From assembly GCA_029857875.1 (NCBI GenBank), contig JAOUGB010000065.1, positions 1 through 8,975 of the forward strand: a stretch of 8,975 nt of DNA, read 5' to 3'. The notes beneath the pieces were generated by a model. That model worked only from the letters and a program-made list of their open reading frames with translations, did no database searches and was not told where the DNA came from. Positions 1 through 6,293 of the stretch are shown here, in pieces; within the stretch, counting starts at the first letter, position 1, and every line of letters begins with the position of its first letter. This DNA comes from Desulfobacteraceae bacterium (GTDB taxonomy: Bacteria > Desulfobacterota > Desulfobacteria > Desulfobacterales > UBA11574). The position numbers and the translations under genes were made by a program.

Positions 1-24
1 AAAAACAAACATCCGAATCTTCAA

Positions 25-216
25 TTAATTTAGGAATGAGGGTCGGTCTATCTTATTAATATTTATAGGATTATCTCTTAAAAAGAGGTGTTTTTTTTGT
101 TTCATGCAGAACTCGACCATTTTATATATTATATCAAAATGTTCTGTGGTCAGATCCCTATTCGAAACCGTGAATCGCATAATGCCCGGGGCAAGCTTAT
201 CTGTCTTCAACCGCAT
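25..216 (-). CDS. Small hypothetical protein or decayed gene remnant (63 aa)
   Basis: This 63-residue reading frame starts with an ATG inside the last 20 bases of the histidine kinase gene and runs on downstream in another frame. An in-frame TGA at 241-243 prevents a longer version. I do not recognise it with confidence. The stretch at residues 9-35 (APGIMRFTVSNRDLTTEHFD, then a short helix-like segment) has the feel of the C-terminal end of a PLP-dependent decarboxylase or aminotransferase, where a small-domain strand is followed by a T-x-E-x-hD helix. That would make it a fragment of a broken gene rather than a working protein, but this is only an impression. The second half is lysine- and asparagine-rich with no motif. 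No good ribosome binding site is visible. It could also be a chance ORF. Confidence 0.25.
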   Translation of the reverse strand: MRLKTDKLAPGIMRFTVSNRDLTTEHFDIIYKMVEFCMKQKKHLFLRDNPININKIDRPSFLN

Positions 217-2002
217 CGCGGATTTTACGTGAAAGGTCGTTCAGGCTGAAAGGTTTCTGGACGAAATACACCCCTTTGTCTATCACACCGTGATGAAGAA
301 TGATATCTGCCGTGTATCCGGACATGTAAAGCACTTTAATATCAGGCCTCATGGCTTTAATCTTATCCCTTAAATCTTTGCCGCTCATTTCCGGCATTAC
401 CACATCGGTTAACAGAATATCAATATGCTTATCTTTTTTTTCGCAAAACGACAAGGCCTCCAAGGGTGTTTCAGCTGTCACGACTTTGTAGCCAATTTTC
501 TTTAGCATTGCTGACGTCATCCTTCGTACCATGTCATCGTCCTCAACCAACAGAACCGTTTCGGAACCAGATGCCAAAGAAACCTCCTCGGTTTTCTCAA
601 TGACTTCATCCTCTTCCATGATTCGGGGAATATAGATCTTGAACGTTGTTCCCTTTCCCGGCTCACTATACACGTTAATATATCCACCGTTCTGCTTAAC
701 GATTCCGTAAATAGTGGCCAGTCCCAGCCCCGTACCCTTTCCGACCTCTTTGGTCGTGAAAAAAGGTTCAAAGATACGCGACAGGGTTTCCTTTTCCATT
801 CCAGTCCCATTGTCGCTTACCGTCATTAATACATAGTGTCCGGGCCGACATTCGATATGTAACCGGCAATAATCCTCATCAAGAGTAACTTTAGAAGTGT
901 CGATCGTCAGCATGCCCCCGTCAGGCATGGCATCACGAGCATTAACCGCCAGATTGACAAGAATTTGGTCCATCTGCGAGGGATCAAACCTAACCTTTCC
1001 GAGATGATTTTCCGGAAGAAAGCGCAAATGAATATCCTCGCCGATAAGCCTTGAAAGTGTCTTTTCTGTCTGCGTGATCAGTTTATTCAGATCAATAGTT
1101 TTAGGCGCAATGATTTGCTTTCTGGAAAAGGCAAGGAGTTGTCGAGTAATATCCCGGGAGTGGCTGGCTGCTCTTTCAATTTCCAACACATCCTTTAGCA
1201 GGGGGTTGCCTGCGGACAAGCCGGATTTGATCAATTCTAAATATCCTAAAATTACGCTGAGCATGTTGTTGAAATCATGCGCCACTCCTCCGGCCAATTG
1301 TCCGATGGCTTCCATCTTCTGTGATTGCAGGAGTTGTTCTTCAAGCTGCTTTCGGTCGGTGATCTCAAGGATAATCCCATCCCAAAGAATATCGCTGTTG
1401 GGCTGTATCTCCGGACGAGACATGCAGTCATACCAGCGGACTTCTCCATTAACAACATGACGTAATTCTTCTCTCCAGGGCTGAAGTGTCTCTGCGGATT
1501 GCTTTACGGATGTTTCAAATCTTTCTCGATCATCCGGATGGATAAGCCTTGTTATAAGAGTCGAATCACGCATAAGATCATCCGGATCAATATTAAACAA
1601 CTGCCGCGATGCAGCGTTCACATATGGAAAAGAATAGCTCCCGTCAGGATGTTTTGCGAACAGGTAAACCATGCCGGGAATATTTTCTTTTAAACGTCGG
1701 TATTTCTCTTCACTCTTCTTAAAATTAACCTCAACCTGTTTGCACCCTGCAACATGTTTACGCATCGTCTCAACCATTTTGTTGATCGCATGGCAAAGCG
1801 GTTTGAGTTCATCATCTTTGTCGTGTGTGTCAACTCGAACAGAATGATCACCTTCGGCAGCTTTCAAAACGGTATCAATTATTCTGCTAATACGATCTGA
1901 TTTTTCAGCCATTTTTATTACCAATGCGTTAATAACCGGCAAAATTGAGTGCCGGCGAAAATTATTCAGAAAACCTCCATCGCTTAAGCAGGCCGGAACC
2001 AC
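197..2002 (-). CDS. Hybrid sensor histidine kinase (HAMP-like, PAS, HisKA, HATPase, receiver)
   Basis: A 601-residue two-component kinase that should autophosphorylate on His and pass phosphate to its own receiver and then to an unseen partner. Residues 31-85 resemble a HAMP linker; about 95-220 is a PAS/PAC sensor ending in the typical [11 protein letters not shown] linker. The H-box is [15 protein letters not shown] with His242. The ATPase domain has the N-box [14 protein letters not shown] (350-363), G1 box DNGTGM (397-402), F-box FEPFFTTK (411-418) and G2 box GTGLGL (423-428). The receiver (483-600) has acidic E487-D488-D489, phosphoacceptor Asp533 ([12 protein letters not shown]), Ser561 and Lys583, so all key residues are present. 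The start is GTG; a TAG lies in frame about 27 bases upstream, so it cannot extend. ATG at 1912 (M31) is an alternative; neither has a strong ribosome binding site. No membrane segment or periplasmic sensor precedes the HAMP-like part, which suggests a cytoplasmic enzyme or one that has lost its N-terminal sensor. No response regulator is next to it. Confidence 0.95.
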   Translation of the reverse strand: MVPACLSDGGFLNNFRRHSILPVINALVIKMAEKSDRISRIIDTVLKAAEGDHSVRVDTHDKDDELKPLCHAINKMVETMRKHVAGCKQVEVNFKKSEEKYRRLKENIPGMVYLFAKHPDGSYSFPYVNAASRQLFNIDPDDLMRDSTLITRLIHPDDRERFETSVKQSAETLQPWREELRHVVNGEVRWYDCMSRPEIQPNSDILWDGIILEITDRKQLEEQLLQSQKMEAIGQLAGGVAHDFNNMLSVILGYLELIKSGLSAGNPLLKDVLEIERAASHSRDITRQLLAFSRKQIIAPKTIDLNKLITQTEKTLSRLIGEDIHLRFLPENHLGKVRFDPSQMDQILVNLAVNARDAMPDGGMLTIDTSKVTLDEDYCRLHIECRPGHYVLMTVSDNGTGMEKETLSRIFEPFFTTKEVGKGTGLGLATIYGIVKQNGGYINVYSEPGKGTTFKIYIPRIMEEDEVIEKTEEVSLASGSETVLLVEDDDMVRRMTSAMLKKIGYKVVTAETPLEALSFCEKKDKHIDILLTDVVMPEMSGKDLRDKIKAMRPDIKVLYMSGYTADIILHHGVIDKGVYFVQKPFSLNDLSRKIRDAVEDR

Positions 2003-2039
2003 ACTTTTCGTGATGGACGGAAATAAAGCCTAATTTATA

Positions 2040-2056
2040 ATGCAACAGGCATGCCA
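2040..2056 (-). promoter_or_regulatory. Sigma-54 (-24/-12) promoter for the histidine kinase
   Basis: Read on the minus strand this is TGGCATGCCTGTTGCAT, matching the sigma-54 consensus TGGCAC-N5-TTGCA at all but one base. The GG (2055-2054) and GC (2043-2042) elements are separated by exactly ten bases, as the family requires. Transcription would start near 2030, giving a leader of about 28 bases before the GTG at 2002. The three upstream repeats fit as activator sites. This is read from sequence match and spacing only. Confidence 0.75.
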
Positions 2057-2107
2057 AAAATCAACCTATTGATATCATTTAAATTTCAATTTTTGAGCAT
2101 TTTGGGC

Positions 2108-2173
2108 TGCACAGTTTTCTGTGCAATAGTGCACAGTTTTATGTGCAGTTGTGAACAATTTGACGTGCAATGA
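2108..2173. repeat. Three tandem 22-bp palindromic repeats, probable enhancer-binding-protein sites
   Basis: Units begin at 2108, 2130 and 2152 with an exact 22-bp period. The first holds a perfect inverted repeat, TGCACAG-TTTT-CTGTGCA (2108-2125). The second is TGCACA-N6-TGTGCA (2130-2147). The third is degenerate (TGAACA ... GTGCA, 2152-2169). A 22-bp period is about two helical turns, so all three would lie on the same face of DNA. Their centres are roughly 85, 110 and 130 bases upstream of the predicted sigma-54 start of the kinase gene, the usual position for sites of an NtrC-type activator. The activator gene is not in the window. A repressor or autoregulator acting in either direction is an alternative. 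Confidence 0.75.
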
Positions 2174-3221
2174 GGATCGATCATGCTGTTTTATTGAAGG
2201 GCGATTAAGGTCTTCTGGAAGATTTCAATTTATTCAAGGTCGGATGAAAAAGGATTATGTTTTTATACGGTTAACCTGCTCATTGATATTTGAAGCACGA
2301 ACACCAAACCATGTTGAAAAATTTTCAACTTGCATTTCGCTCTTTGAAAAAATATAAGTAGATGGTGCACCTTCATCGAAATTCACTTGAATAAGACCTG
2401 TCCATGCGACATCGGATAAGGCTTTGTCAGAAAATAAGGTTCGAAACTCAAATAATCATTAATGACGGGTGTCAATCCTCTTAAGCTGTTCTCGTTTGTG
2501 AACTCTGTTCCGATTTTACAATCTGTAAAGAAAACTGACATTGTTAGATTGGGAAAGGAAATCAAAGCCGTTTTAAAGAACGGATAATATAAACTATATC
2601 AGTAGGTTGGGTGATATTTTGTTTGTCATTTTTTTGGCTCGGTTGTTGCTTTAAAAATTGATAGATGCAATGTGAGCATCAAAAATATTTTTCGACTCAA
2701 ATACCAGCTGCCTCTTTAATTTAAAAACGAGACGAAAGGAGGTGATTTTTTGCACGTGTCAAAAATCTTGTCCCGATGATTGTTTGTAAAGGGGCTCGAA
2801 AAATCAAAGTTTATTTTTCTCAGGGGTTGGGGTGTTTTTTTGTGTTAAATCGCTCCAAGGATAATTCTTTTTCTCAAACCGTGTAATTACGCTATAGGCG
2901 GATAAATTTAGTGGTTAAAGGATCGTAAAGAAAGAACAGATATCAATACAAAAACAATGGGTTTGTCTTAAAACAAGCAATCTCTTTTAAAAAAAATGTT
3001 TCGGAATGCGCCTGTCCTTTCTAACGACCCCTAAACCACTCAGACAGTAGACGCTTTTAAAAAAAGATTATCCATTGCGCTCTCCCCTCTCTCCGAGCCG
3101 GAAGCTGATATATAAGTGTTTACAATAAAAACTCCCCGCTCCCCTCAATTTTCTGTAACGTAAGTTTTCGTCAAAATCAAAGAAATTGATTGTGTTACGT
3201 TTCAGAATTAACAGCACATTG
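2174..3221. other. AT-rich intergenic stretch with no convincing gene
   Basis: About 1 kb between the kinase control region and the phosphoesterase gene. Frames of 60-70 codons here (for example from GTG 2151 on plus and TTG 2565 on minus) have rare starts, no ribosome binding site and unrecognisable composition. Visible items are a short inverted repeat GATGC-N7-GCATC at 2664-2680, a strong ribosome-binding-like sequence at 2734-2746 (listed separately), and AACGTAA ... TTACGTT arms just before the phosphoesterase gene. I see no clear terminator and no firm sigma-70 promoter. It may hold decayed genes or a small RNA that I cannot recognise. Confidence 0.6.
2734..2779 (+). other. Full anti-Shine-Dalgarno match followed by a 9-codon ORF
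   Basis: GAAAGGAGGTGAT at 2734-2746 is a perfect 13-base complement to the usual bacterial 16S rRNA 3' tail. Seven bases after its GGAGG core comes TTG at 2750, opening a 9-codon frame (fMHVSKILSR) that stops with TGA at 2777-2779. No longer frame follows. It could be a leader peptide, a ribosome-capturing site, the front of a decayed gene, or chance. Only the match and spacing are seen; translation is inference. Confidence 0.3.
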
Positions 3222-3228
3222 AAGGAGG
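3222..3228 (+). promoter_or_regulatory. Ribosome binding site that fixes the phosphoesterase start
   Basis: AAGGAGG lies five bases before ATG 3234. This favours that ATG over the GTG-type start 48 bases upstream at 3186, which has no such site and would put a non-signal segment before the signal peptide. Confidence 0.85.
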
Positions 3229-3233
3229 CTACC

Positions 3234-4268
3234 ATGTCAATAAGAAATAAAAAAGTATTTGTATTCGCGTTTGCCACATTATTGGTGCTGTTTGTGTTCA
3301 CCTCGGGCTATGCTTTTAAAACCGTTAAATTTGCAGTAATTACCGATGCCCATATGGCCCTTTATGGGGAAGATGGTATGAAGATGGGCGCTTCGAGCAC
3401 GAAGATCGTTGAAAATACCGTGACGGCCTTGAACAAGATGGATGATCTGGATTTTGTTGTGGTAACAGGAGACCTTCTTTTGGATGGAGAGCCATGGAAT
3501 CTGGATTTGATCAAATCTTATCTGGATGAATTAAAGGCGCCATACTATGTGATTGCCGGAAATCACGACCAAGCCATATCCAAGCAAGCAAAACCGGGTC
3601 AAGCCCCATATGTCGGGGTCAGCAAGAGTACATTGGTATGGGCCTTCCAAGGCCATGGTTACAAGGGGGGGAATGCTTACTGGGGCGCGGATCCCGTGTC
3701 GGGACTTCATATCATCGGCCTCGACTCCAATATATCCACCGGCTGGGGCGGAACGATCCCTCCATCTGAAATAAGGTGGCTGGAGGAAGAGCTTTCCTCA
3801 AATCGGGACAAAGTCAACCTTTTGTTTTGTCACCACAATTTTGTTGCATGGTCTAAGGACGATGAGCCCGGCGGGAAATTTGATCAGTTCCAGGTAAATA
3901 ATGCTGCTGAAGTCAGAAAGGTTTTGGAAAAATATACCCCCAGTTTGCAGCTTGTGTTAACCGGACATCGTCACATTGGTCTGCGTCATCAAAAAGTCAA
4001 TGGCATAACCTACATTGTCCACCCCGCAGCTGTCTCTTACCCGAACCAATATACGTTGTATACTCTGACCCCGACCAGCGCTAATTATGAAACAAAATGG
4101 GTTCCAATTGAAAAGGAGATTATTGAAACCGGTAAGGCTAATCTTCTGAAGGACAATTGGTGGCGGCCGACGGATGCGACAGATAAACAAATGTTAGAGT
4201 TTTTTGAAGGACCTGGCAATGTATTGAAAAAGGGAACCCTGCAGCTCAAACCCGTTGCAGCCAAATAA
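3234..4268 (+). CDS. Secreted calcineurin-like metallophosphoesterase
   Basis: A 344-residue protein of the calcineurin-like (PF00149) superfamily, which hydrolyses phosphomono- or diesters with a two-metal centre. The metal-binding motifs appear in order: D38-x-H40 (ITDAHM), G79-D80 (VVTGDLLLDG), G109-N-H-D112 (AGNHDQ), H200-H201 (LLFCHHN) and G244-H-R-H247 (LTGHRHIGL). This spacing resembles the CpdA/Icc-like and purple-acid-like branches. Residues 1-27 form a signal peptide: basic MSIRNKK, a hydrophobic core, then SGYA before FKTV. There is no lipobox, so a soluble periplasmic or exported enzyme is expected. Start chosen from the ribosome binding site and signal peptide. It stands alone: about 1.2 kb of gene-poor DNA lies upstream and an IS remnant starts nine bases after the stop. 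The substrate cannot be read; a role in scavenging phosphate from organic esters is a plausible guess given the importer downstream. Confidence 0.9.
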   Translation: MSIRNKKVFVFAFATLLVLFVFTSGYAFKTVKFAVITDAHMALYGEDGMKMGASSTKIVENTVTALNKMDDLDFVVVTGDLLLDGEPWNLDLIKSYLDELKAPYYVIAGNHDQAISKQAKPGQAPYVGVSKSTLVWAFQGHGYKGGNAYWGADPVSGLHIIGLDSNISTGWGGTIPPSEIRWLEEELSSNRDKVNLLFCHHNFVAWSKDDEPGGKFDQFQVNNAAEVRKVLEKYTPSLQLVLTGHRHIGLRHQKVNGITYIVHPAAVSYPNQYTLYTLTPTSANYETKWVPIEKEIIETGKANLLKDNWWRPTDATDKQMLEFFEGPGNVLKKGTLQLKPVAAK

Positions 4269-4320
4269 ATAAGATGGTGACCTGACCCCCAAAAATTGAT
4301 CCAGTTTTTAAATTAGAATT

Positions 4321-4350
4321 ATGGTAAAAACTGAGATCAAACGAAGATGA
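4321..4350 (+). pseudogene. IS3-family orfA N-terminal fragment
   Basis: ATG at 4321, 43 bases inside the left end, opens MVKTEIKRR and stops with TGA at 4348-4350. The position and the basic start fit the beginning of orfA, the small helix-turn-helix protein of IS3 elements. Only about nine codons survive, so the identification rests on location more than on sequence. Confidence 0.4.
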
Positions 4351-4502
4351 TTACTGAAAGGTGGCGACAGGAATATAATACAGTAAGACCGCATAGCAGT
4401 CTTGGTTATCGACCACCAGCTCCGGAAGCTATAATGCTTTTACACTTTGAGCCTTTTCGGTTATCGTCTTCAAAAGAAAATATTGGACAAATTCTAACTT
4501 AA
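4347..4502 (+). pseudogene. IS3-family transposase (orfB) C-terminal fragment
   Basis: A 51-codon frame reads MITERWRQEYNTVRPHSSLG, then YRPPAPEAI and a variable tail. WRQEYNTVRPHSSLGYRPP is the highly conserved end of the IS3-family DDE integrase, just after the catalytic Glu. The catalytic Asp, Asp and Glu region is missing, so the product cannot be active. The ATG overlaps the stop of the orfA fragment (ATGA), which marks the deletion junction near 4346 rather than a designed coupling. Confidence 0.85.
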
Positions 4503-4585
4503 TAGGTGGTCCAAAAAGTGGGGTCAGGTCATCCCCCTTGCCTACTTTTGATTTTCATGGAACCTCAGAAAAGGACTAGTTATTT

Positions 4586-4614
4586 TTGATATTTATTTCT
4601 ATTCTGCTTAGCAT
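4586..4614 (+). promoter_or_regulatory. Possible sigma-70 promoter for the transporter operon
   Basis: TTGATA (4586-4591) and TAGCAT (4609-4614) are separated by 17 bases, which matches -35/-10 hexamers at 5/6 and 4/6. The start would be near 4621, leaving a leader of about 90 bases. The surrounding DNA is AT-rich, so a chance match is quite possible. No Fur-like box was recognised here. Confidence 0.25.
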
Positions 4615-4698
4615 GCAACCCAAGCATAAAATCATTTTCAAAAGGAAGTGATTAAGGATAAATAAATTTTGATTTTTCAACCAGGACAATGTCAATCG

Positions 4699-4706
4699 AA
4701 AGGAGA
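4699..4706 (+). promoter_or_regulatory. Ribosome binding site supporting a TTG start
   Basis: AAAGGAGA sits five bases before TTG 4712. The first in-frame ATG is in the middle of the signal peptide, so the TTG is the true start. Confidence 0.8.
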
Positions 4707-4711
4707 TCAAA

Positions 4712-6013
4712 TTGAAAAACAGAATCTTGGTCACAACAATCTTTACTATCCTTTCAATGTCGTTGTTGCTCCTGCCAGCCTTTGCGTCGAAAGCGCAGGC
4801 CACGGACAAAATCGGCTGGGTCGGTCCTGTCTACAAGGAGTTATCCGAGAGTCTGAACAGGGGTTTTAAGGCGTACTATAAGAAGACCTATAATAAGGAC
4901 GTGGACATCACGTTCGTGCGCCCGGGTGGGTGGCCGGTCTGCGTGGACAAAGTGAGAGTGTGGGGCGGCAAACCCGATGCCGACATTTTTTTGGGCGCAG
5001 GCGCTCCAGCGCATGAAGTCTTAAAGAAAGAAGGGCTGATCGTCCCTTACAAGCCCAAGGACTGGGATAAGGTTCCCGCACAATGGCACGGCATGAAGGT
5101 AAAAGATAAAGATGATTATTGGACCGCCTTCGCGCCCTGGATCGTCACCAATCTGTACAACGAGAAGGTGTTGGAAATGCTAAGACTGCCGCCGCCGAAA
5201 ACATGGAAGGATCTGCTCAACCCCATCTACAGGGGTAACATCGTGCATACACTGCCCTACGCTTCCGGCACCATGCATGAAGCCGTAGAAATCATCTTGC
5301 AAACAATGGGAGAAAAGGAAGGTTGGACATATCTCAGATTGTTGGCGGCGCAGCTGGCCCGTTTCTCCACCGGCAGCACAGATACGACCCACCTGGTCAG
5401 CCGCGGTGAAATTCCCATCGGGATCGCGCAGCCGCAAATGAATGCGATGGCTGCCCGTAAAGACGGCTATCCCGTGCGGGATTTGCTCCCTGACAAAACG
5501 ATCCTGGTCCCTGAAGCAGTGGCGTTGCTCAAAGGCGCGCCCAACGAAGCGGTCGGGAAAATTTTTCTGAACTGGATATTCAGCATGGACGGACAAAAAC
5601 ACGTGTTGGATGGCAGTTACTTTGCAGCCAGAACGGACATTAAATTCTCCGTGTGGGAAAAAGAAGGCGTCACCATGGCCAAGCACGCCCAGGAAGCGCT
5701 GGGAGCTGATTCGTTCTGGGAGCTGAAAGTCGGGTTCATTGAGTATGATTTGGATCTCGCCGCGAAGCGGTTTGACGAAGTCAACCGCTACTATGAATAC
5801 GAGATCTACAGAAAATGGGGCGAGTTGAAAAGCAGTCTGTTCCTGATAGAGGAAGTCGAGGGAGAAATCCAGGCGGCAAAAGCCCTGAAGATGAACGTAA
5901 AAAATGCGGCGGCGAAAATAAAAGAAGCCAGAAAGCTTTTTGAGATAGATGGCGCGTATGCGGCAGCCCGCCTGGCTGCATCAAAGGCACGCTCTCTGCT
6001 TGTAGCGCCGTAA
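4712..6013 (+). CDS. ABC transporter periplasmic substrate-binding protein (AfuA/FbpA-like) with helical C-terminal tail
   Basis: A 433-residue family-1-type solute-binding protein of the ferric-iron/AfuA-like group, delivering substrate to the permease encoded next. Residues 1-30 are a signal peptide (MKNRIL, hydrophobic core, cut after SKAQA). Typical family segments follow: PDADIFLGAGAPAH (88-101), WTAFAPWIVTNLYN (137-150), TWKDLLNPIYRGNI (164-177), the ligand-contact-like LPYASGT (181-187) and GEIPIGIAQPQ (232-242). The core ends near 350; relatives usually stop soon after. Here about 80 more residues continue as charged, alanine-rich helices (about 370-433) with the A-x3-G/M-x-V-x2-A ... 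F-x3-G-x-Y-x2-A rhythm of helical-hairpin repeats. A YY pair at 360-361 is tempting as an iron ligand but lies in this tail region, not in the usual lobe position, so iron binding is unproven. Other possible ligands from known relatives are hexose phosphate, phosphoglycerate or aminoethylphosphonate. Confidence 0.9.
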   Translation: MKNRILVTTIFTILSMSLLLLPAFASKAQATDKIGWVGPVYKELSESLNRGFKAYYKKTYNKDVDITFVRPGGWPVCVDKVRVWGGKPDADIFLGAGAPAHEVLKKEGLIVPYKPKDWDKVPAQWHGMKVKDKDDYWTAFAPWIVTNLYNEKVLEMLRLPPPKTWKDLLNPIYRGNIVHTLPYASGTMHEAVEIILQTMGEKEGWTYLRLLAAQLARFSTGSTDTTHLVSRGEIPIGIAQPQMNAMAARKDGYPVRDLLPDKTILVPEAVALLKGAPNEAVGKIFLNWIFSMDGQKHVLDGSYFAARTDIKFSVWEKEGVTMAKHAQEALGADSFWELKVGFIEYDLDLAAKRFDEVNRYYEYEIYRKWGELKSSLFLIEEVEGEIQAAKALKMNVKNAAAKIKEARKLFEIDGAYAAARLAASKARSLLVAP

Positions 6014-6016
6014 CAG

Positions 6017-6261
6017 CTAAATGAACCTCCCCGCGGCAAGCCGCGGGGTATCTATTGAGATGTTATATTCAATCTAAGCGCAGCAAGCTGCGGGGTATTA
6101 AACCCTAAAACAGAATAAAACCCAACCCTAAATGAACGCAAACAGAATGAAGAAACACTGGCTTTCGTTCATTTCGGGCTGGACTTAAAATCTTTGATAT
6201 GCGGGCTCGCCCTGTAGAATGCCGCTTTGCGACCCTCGCAGAGGATTCTACAGGGTGAGCC
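6017..6261 (+). repeat. Block of four successive palindromes between binding-protein and permease genes
   Basis: Hairpin 1 (6029-6048) is the perfect CCCCGCGG-CAAG-CCGCGGGG. Hairpin 2 (6079-6092) is CGCAG-CAAG-CTGCG and shares the loop and the following GGGGTAT with hairpin 1, so they are copies of one unit. Hairpin 3 has arms AAATGAACG (6130-6138) and CGTTCATTT (6166-6174), widened by CCC/GGG outside a mismatch. Hairpin 4 (6204-6261) has 17-bp arms with one G-U pair and an inner 8-bp stem around CCC (6225-6243). CTAAATGAAC occurs directly repeated at 6017 and 6128. None is followed by a U-run, so these are not ordinary terminators. They resemble REP/BIME elements. Confidence 0.8.
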
Positions 6262-6280
6262 ACAGCGCGCTTGTATTTCA

Positions 6281-6287
6281 AAAAGGA
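6281..6287 (+). promoter_or_regulatory. Ribosome binding site that fixes the permease start
   Basis: AAAAGGA lies six bases before ATG 6294. The earlier in-frame ATG at 6219 lies inside the stem of hairpin 4 and would add 25 polar residues ahead of the first membrane helix, so it was not chosen. Confidence 0.75.
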
Positions 6288-6293
6288 TCTGAT

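Larger units (their letters stand above)
4278..4531 (+). mobile_element. Internally deleted IS3-family element (254 bp, both ends kept)
   Basis: The ends are inverted repeats: the left reads TGACCTGACCCCC and the right, reverse-complemented, TGACCTGACCCCA. The first 12 bases are identical and the similarity continues imperfectly to about base 25 (both finish in TTG..CCA). These start with TG, as is typical for IS3-family ends. Inside are the front of an orfA-like frame at 4321 (MVKTEIKRR then stop) and the tail of the orfB transposase. A complete IS3-family element is well over 1 kb, so most of it has been lost. A perfect 9-bp inverted repeat, CAGTTTTTA (4302-4310) with TAAAAACTG (4325-4333), overlaps the left end. 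No obvious target duplication is seen. It is non-autonomous and could be mobilised only by a full copy elsewhere. Confidence 0.85.

Noticed and set aside
72..98. Terminator-like hairpin (CTCTT-AAA-AAGAG with wobble extension) followed by eight Ts on the plus strand
   Set aside because: It points rightward, but no plus-strand gene ends here, and on the minus strand no T-run follows. The stem is weak and AT-rich.
2151..2357. Plus-strand 68-codon frame
   Set aside because: Its GTG start lies at the edge of the third 22-bp repeat, it has no ribosome binding site, and the sequence is unrecognisable.
2383..2565. Minus-strand 60-codon frame
   Set aside because: TTG start without a ribosome binding site, no motif, and AT-rich non-coding-like composition.
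2734..2746. Fragment of a 16S rRNA gene end on the minus strand
   Set aside because: Only the 13-base anti-Shine-Dalgarno part matches; the neighbouring conserved 16S bases are absent.
5180..5686. Long minus-strand frame of 168 codons opposite the binding-protein gene
   Set aside because: It is a shadow of a well-supported gene, with His/Arg/Phe-rich composition and no motif.
6029..6048. Rho-independent terminator after the binding-protein gene
   Set aside because: The stem is strong, but TATCTATTG follows instead of a T-run, and a second copy of the same unit lies 50 bases on, which fits a dispersed repeat better.
6219..6293. Earlier permease start adding 25 residues
   Set aside because: The ATG lies inside a strong hairpin, has no ribosome binding site, and the added residues are polar and unlike the family.
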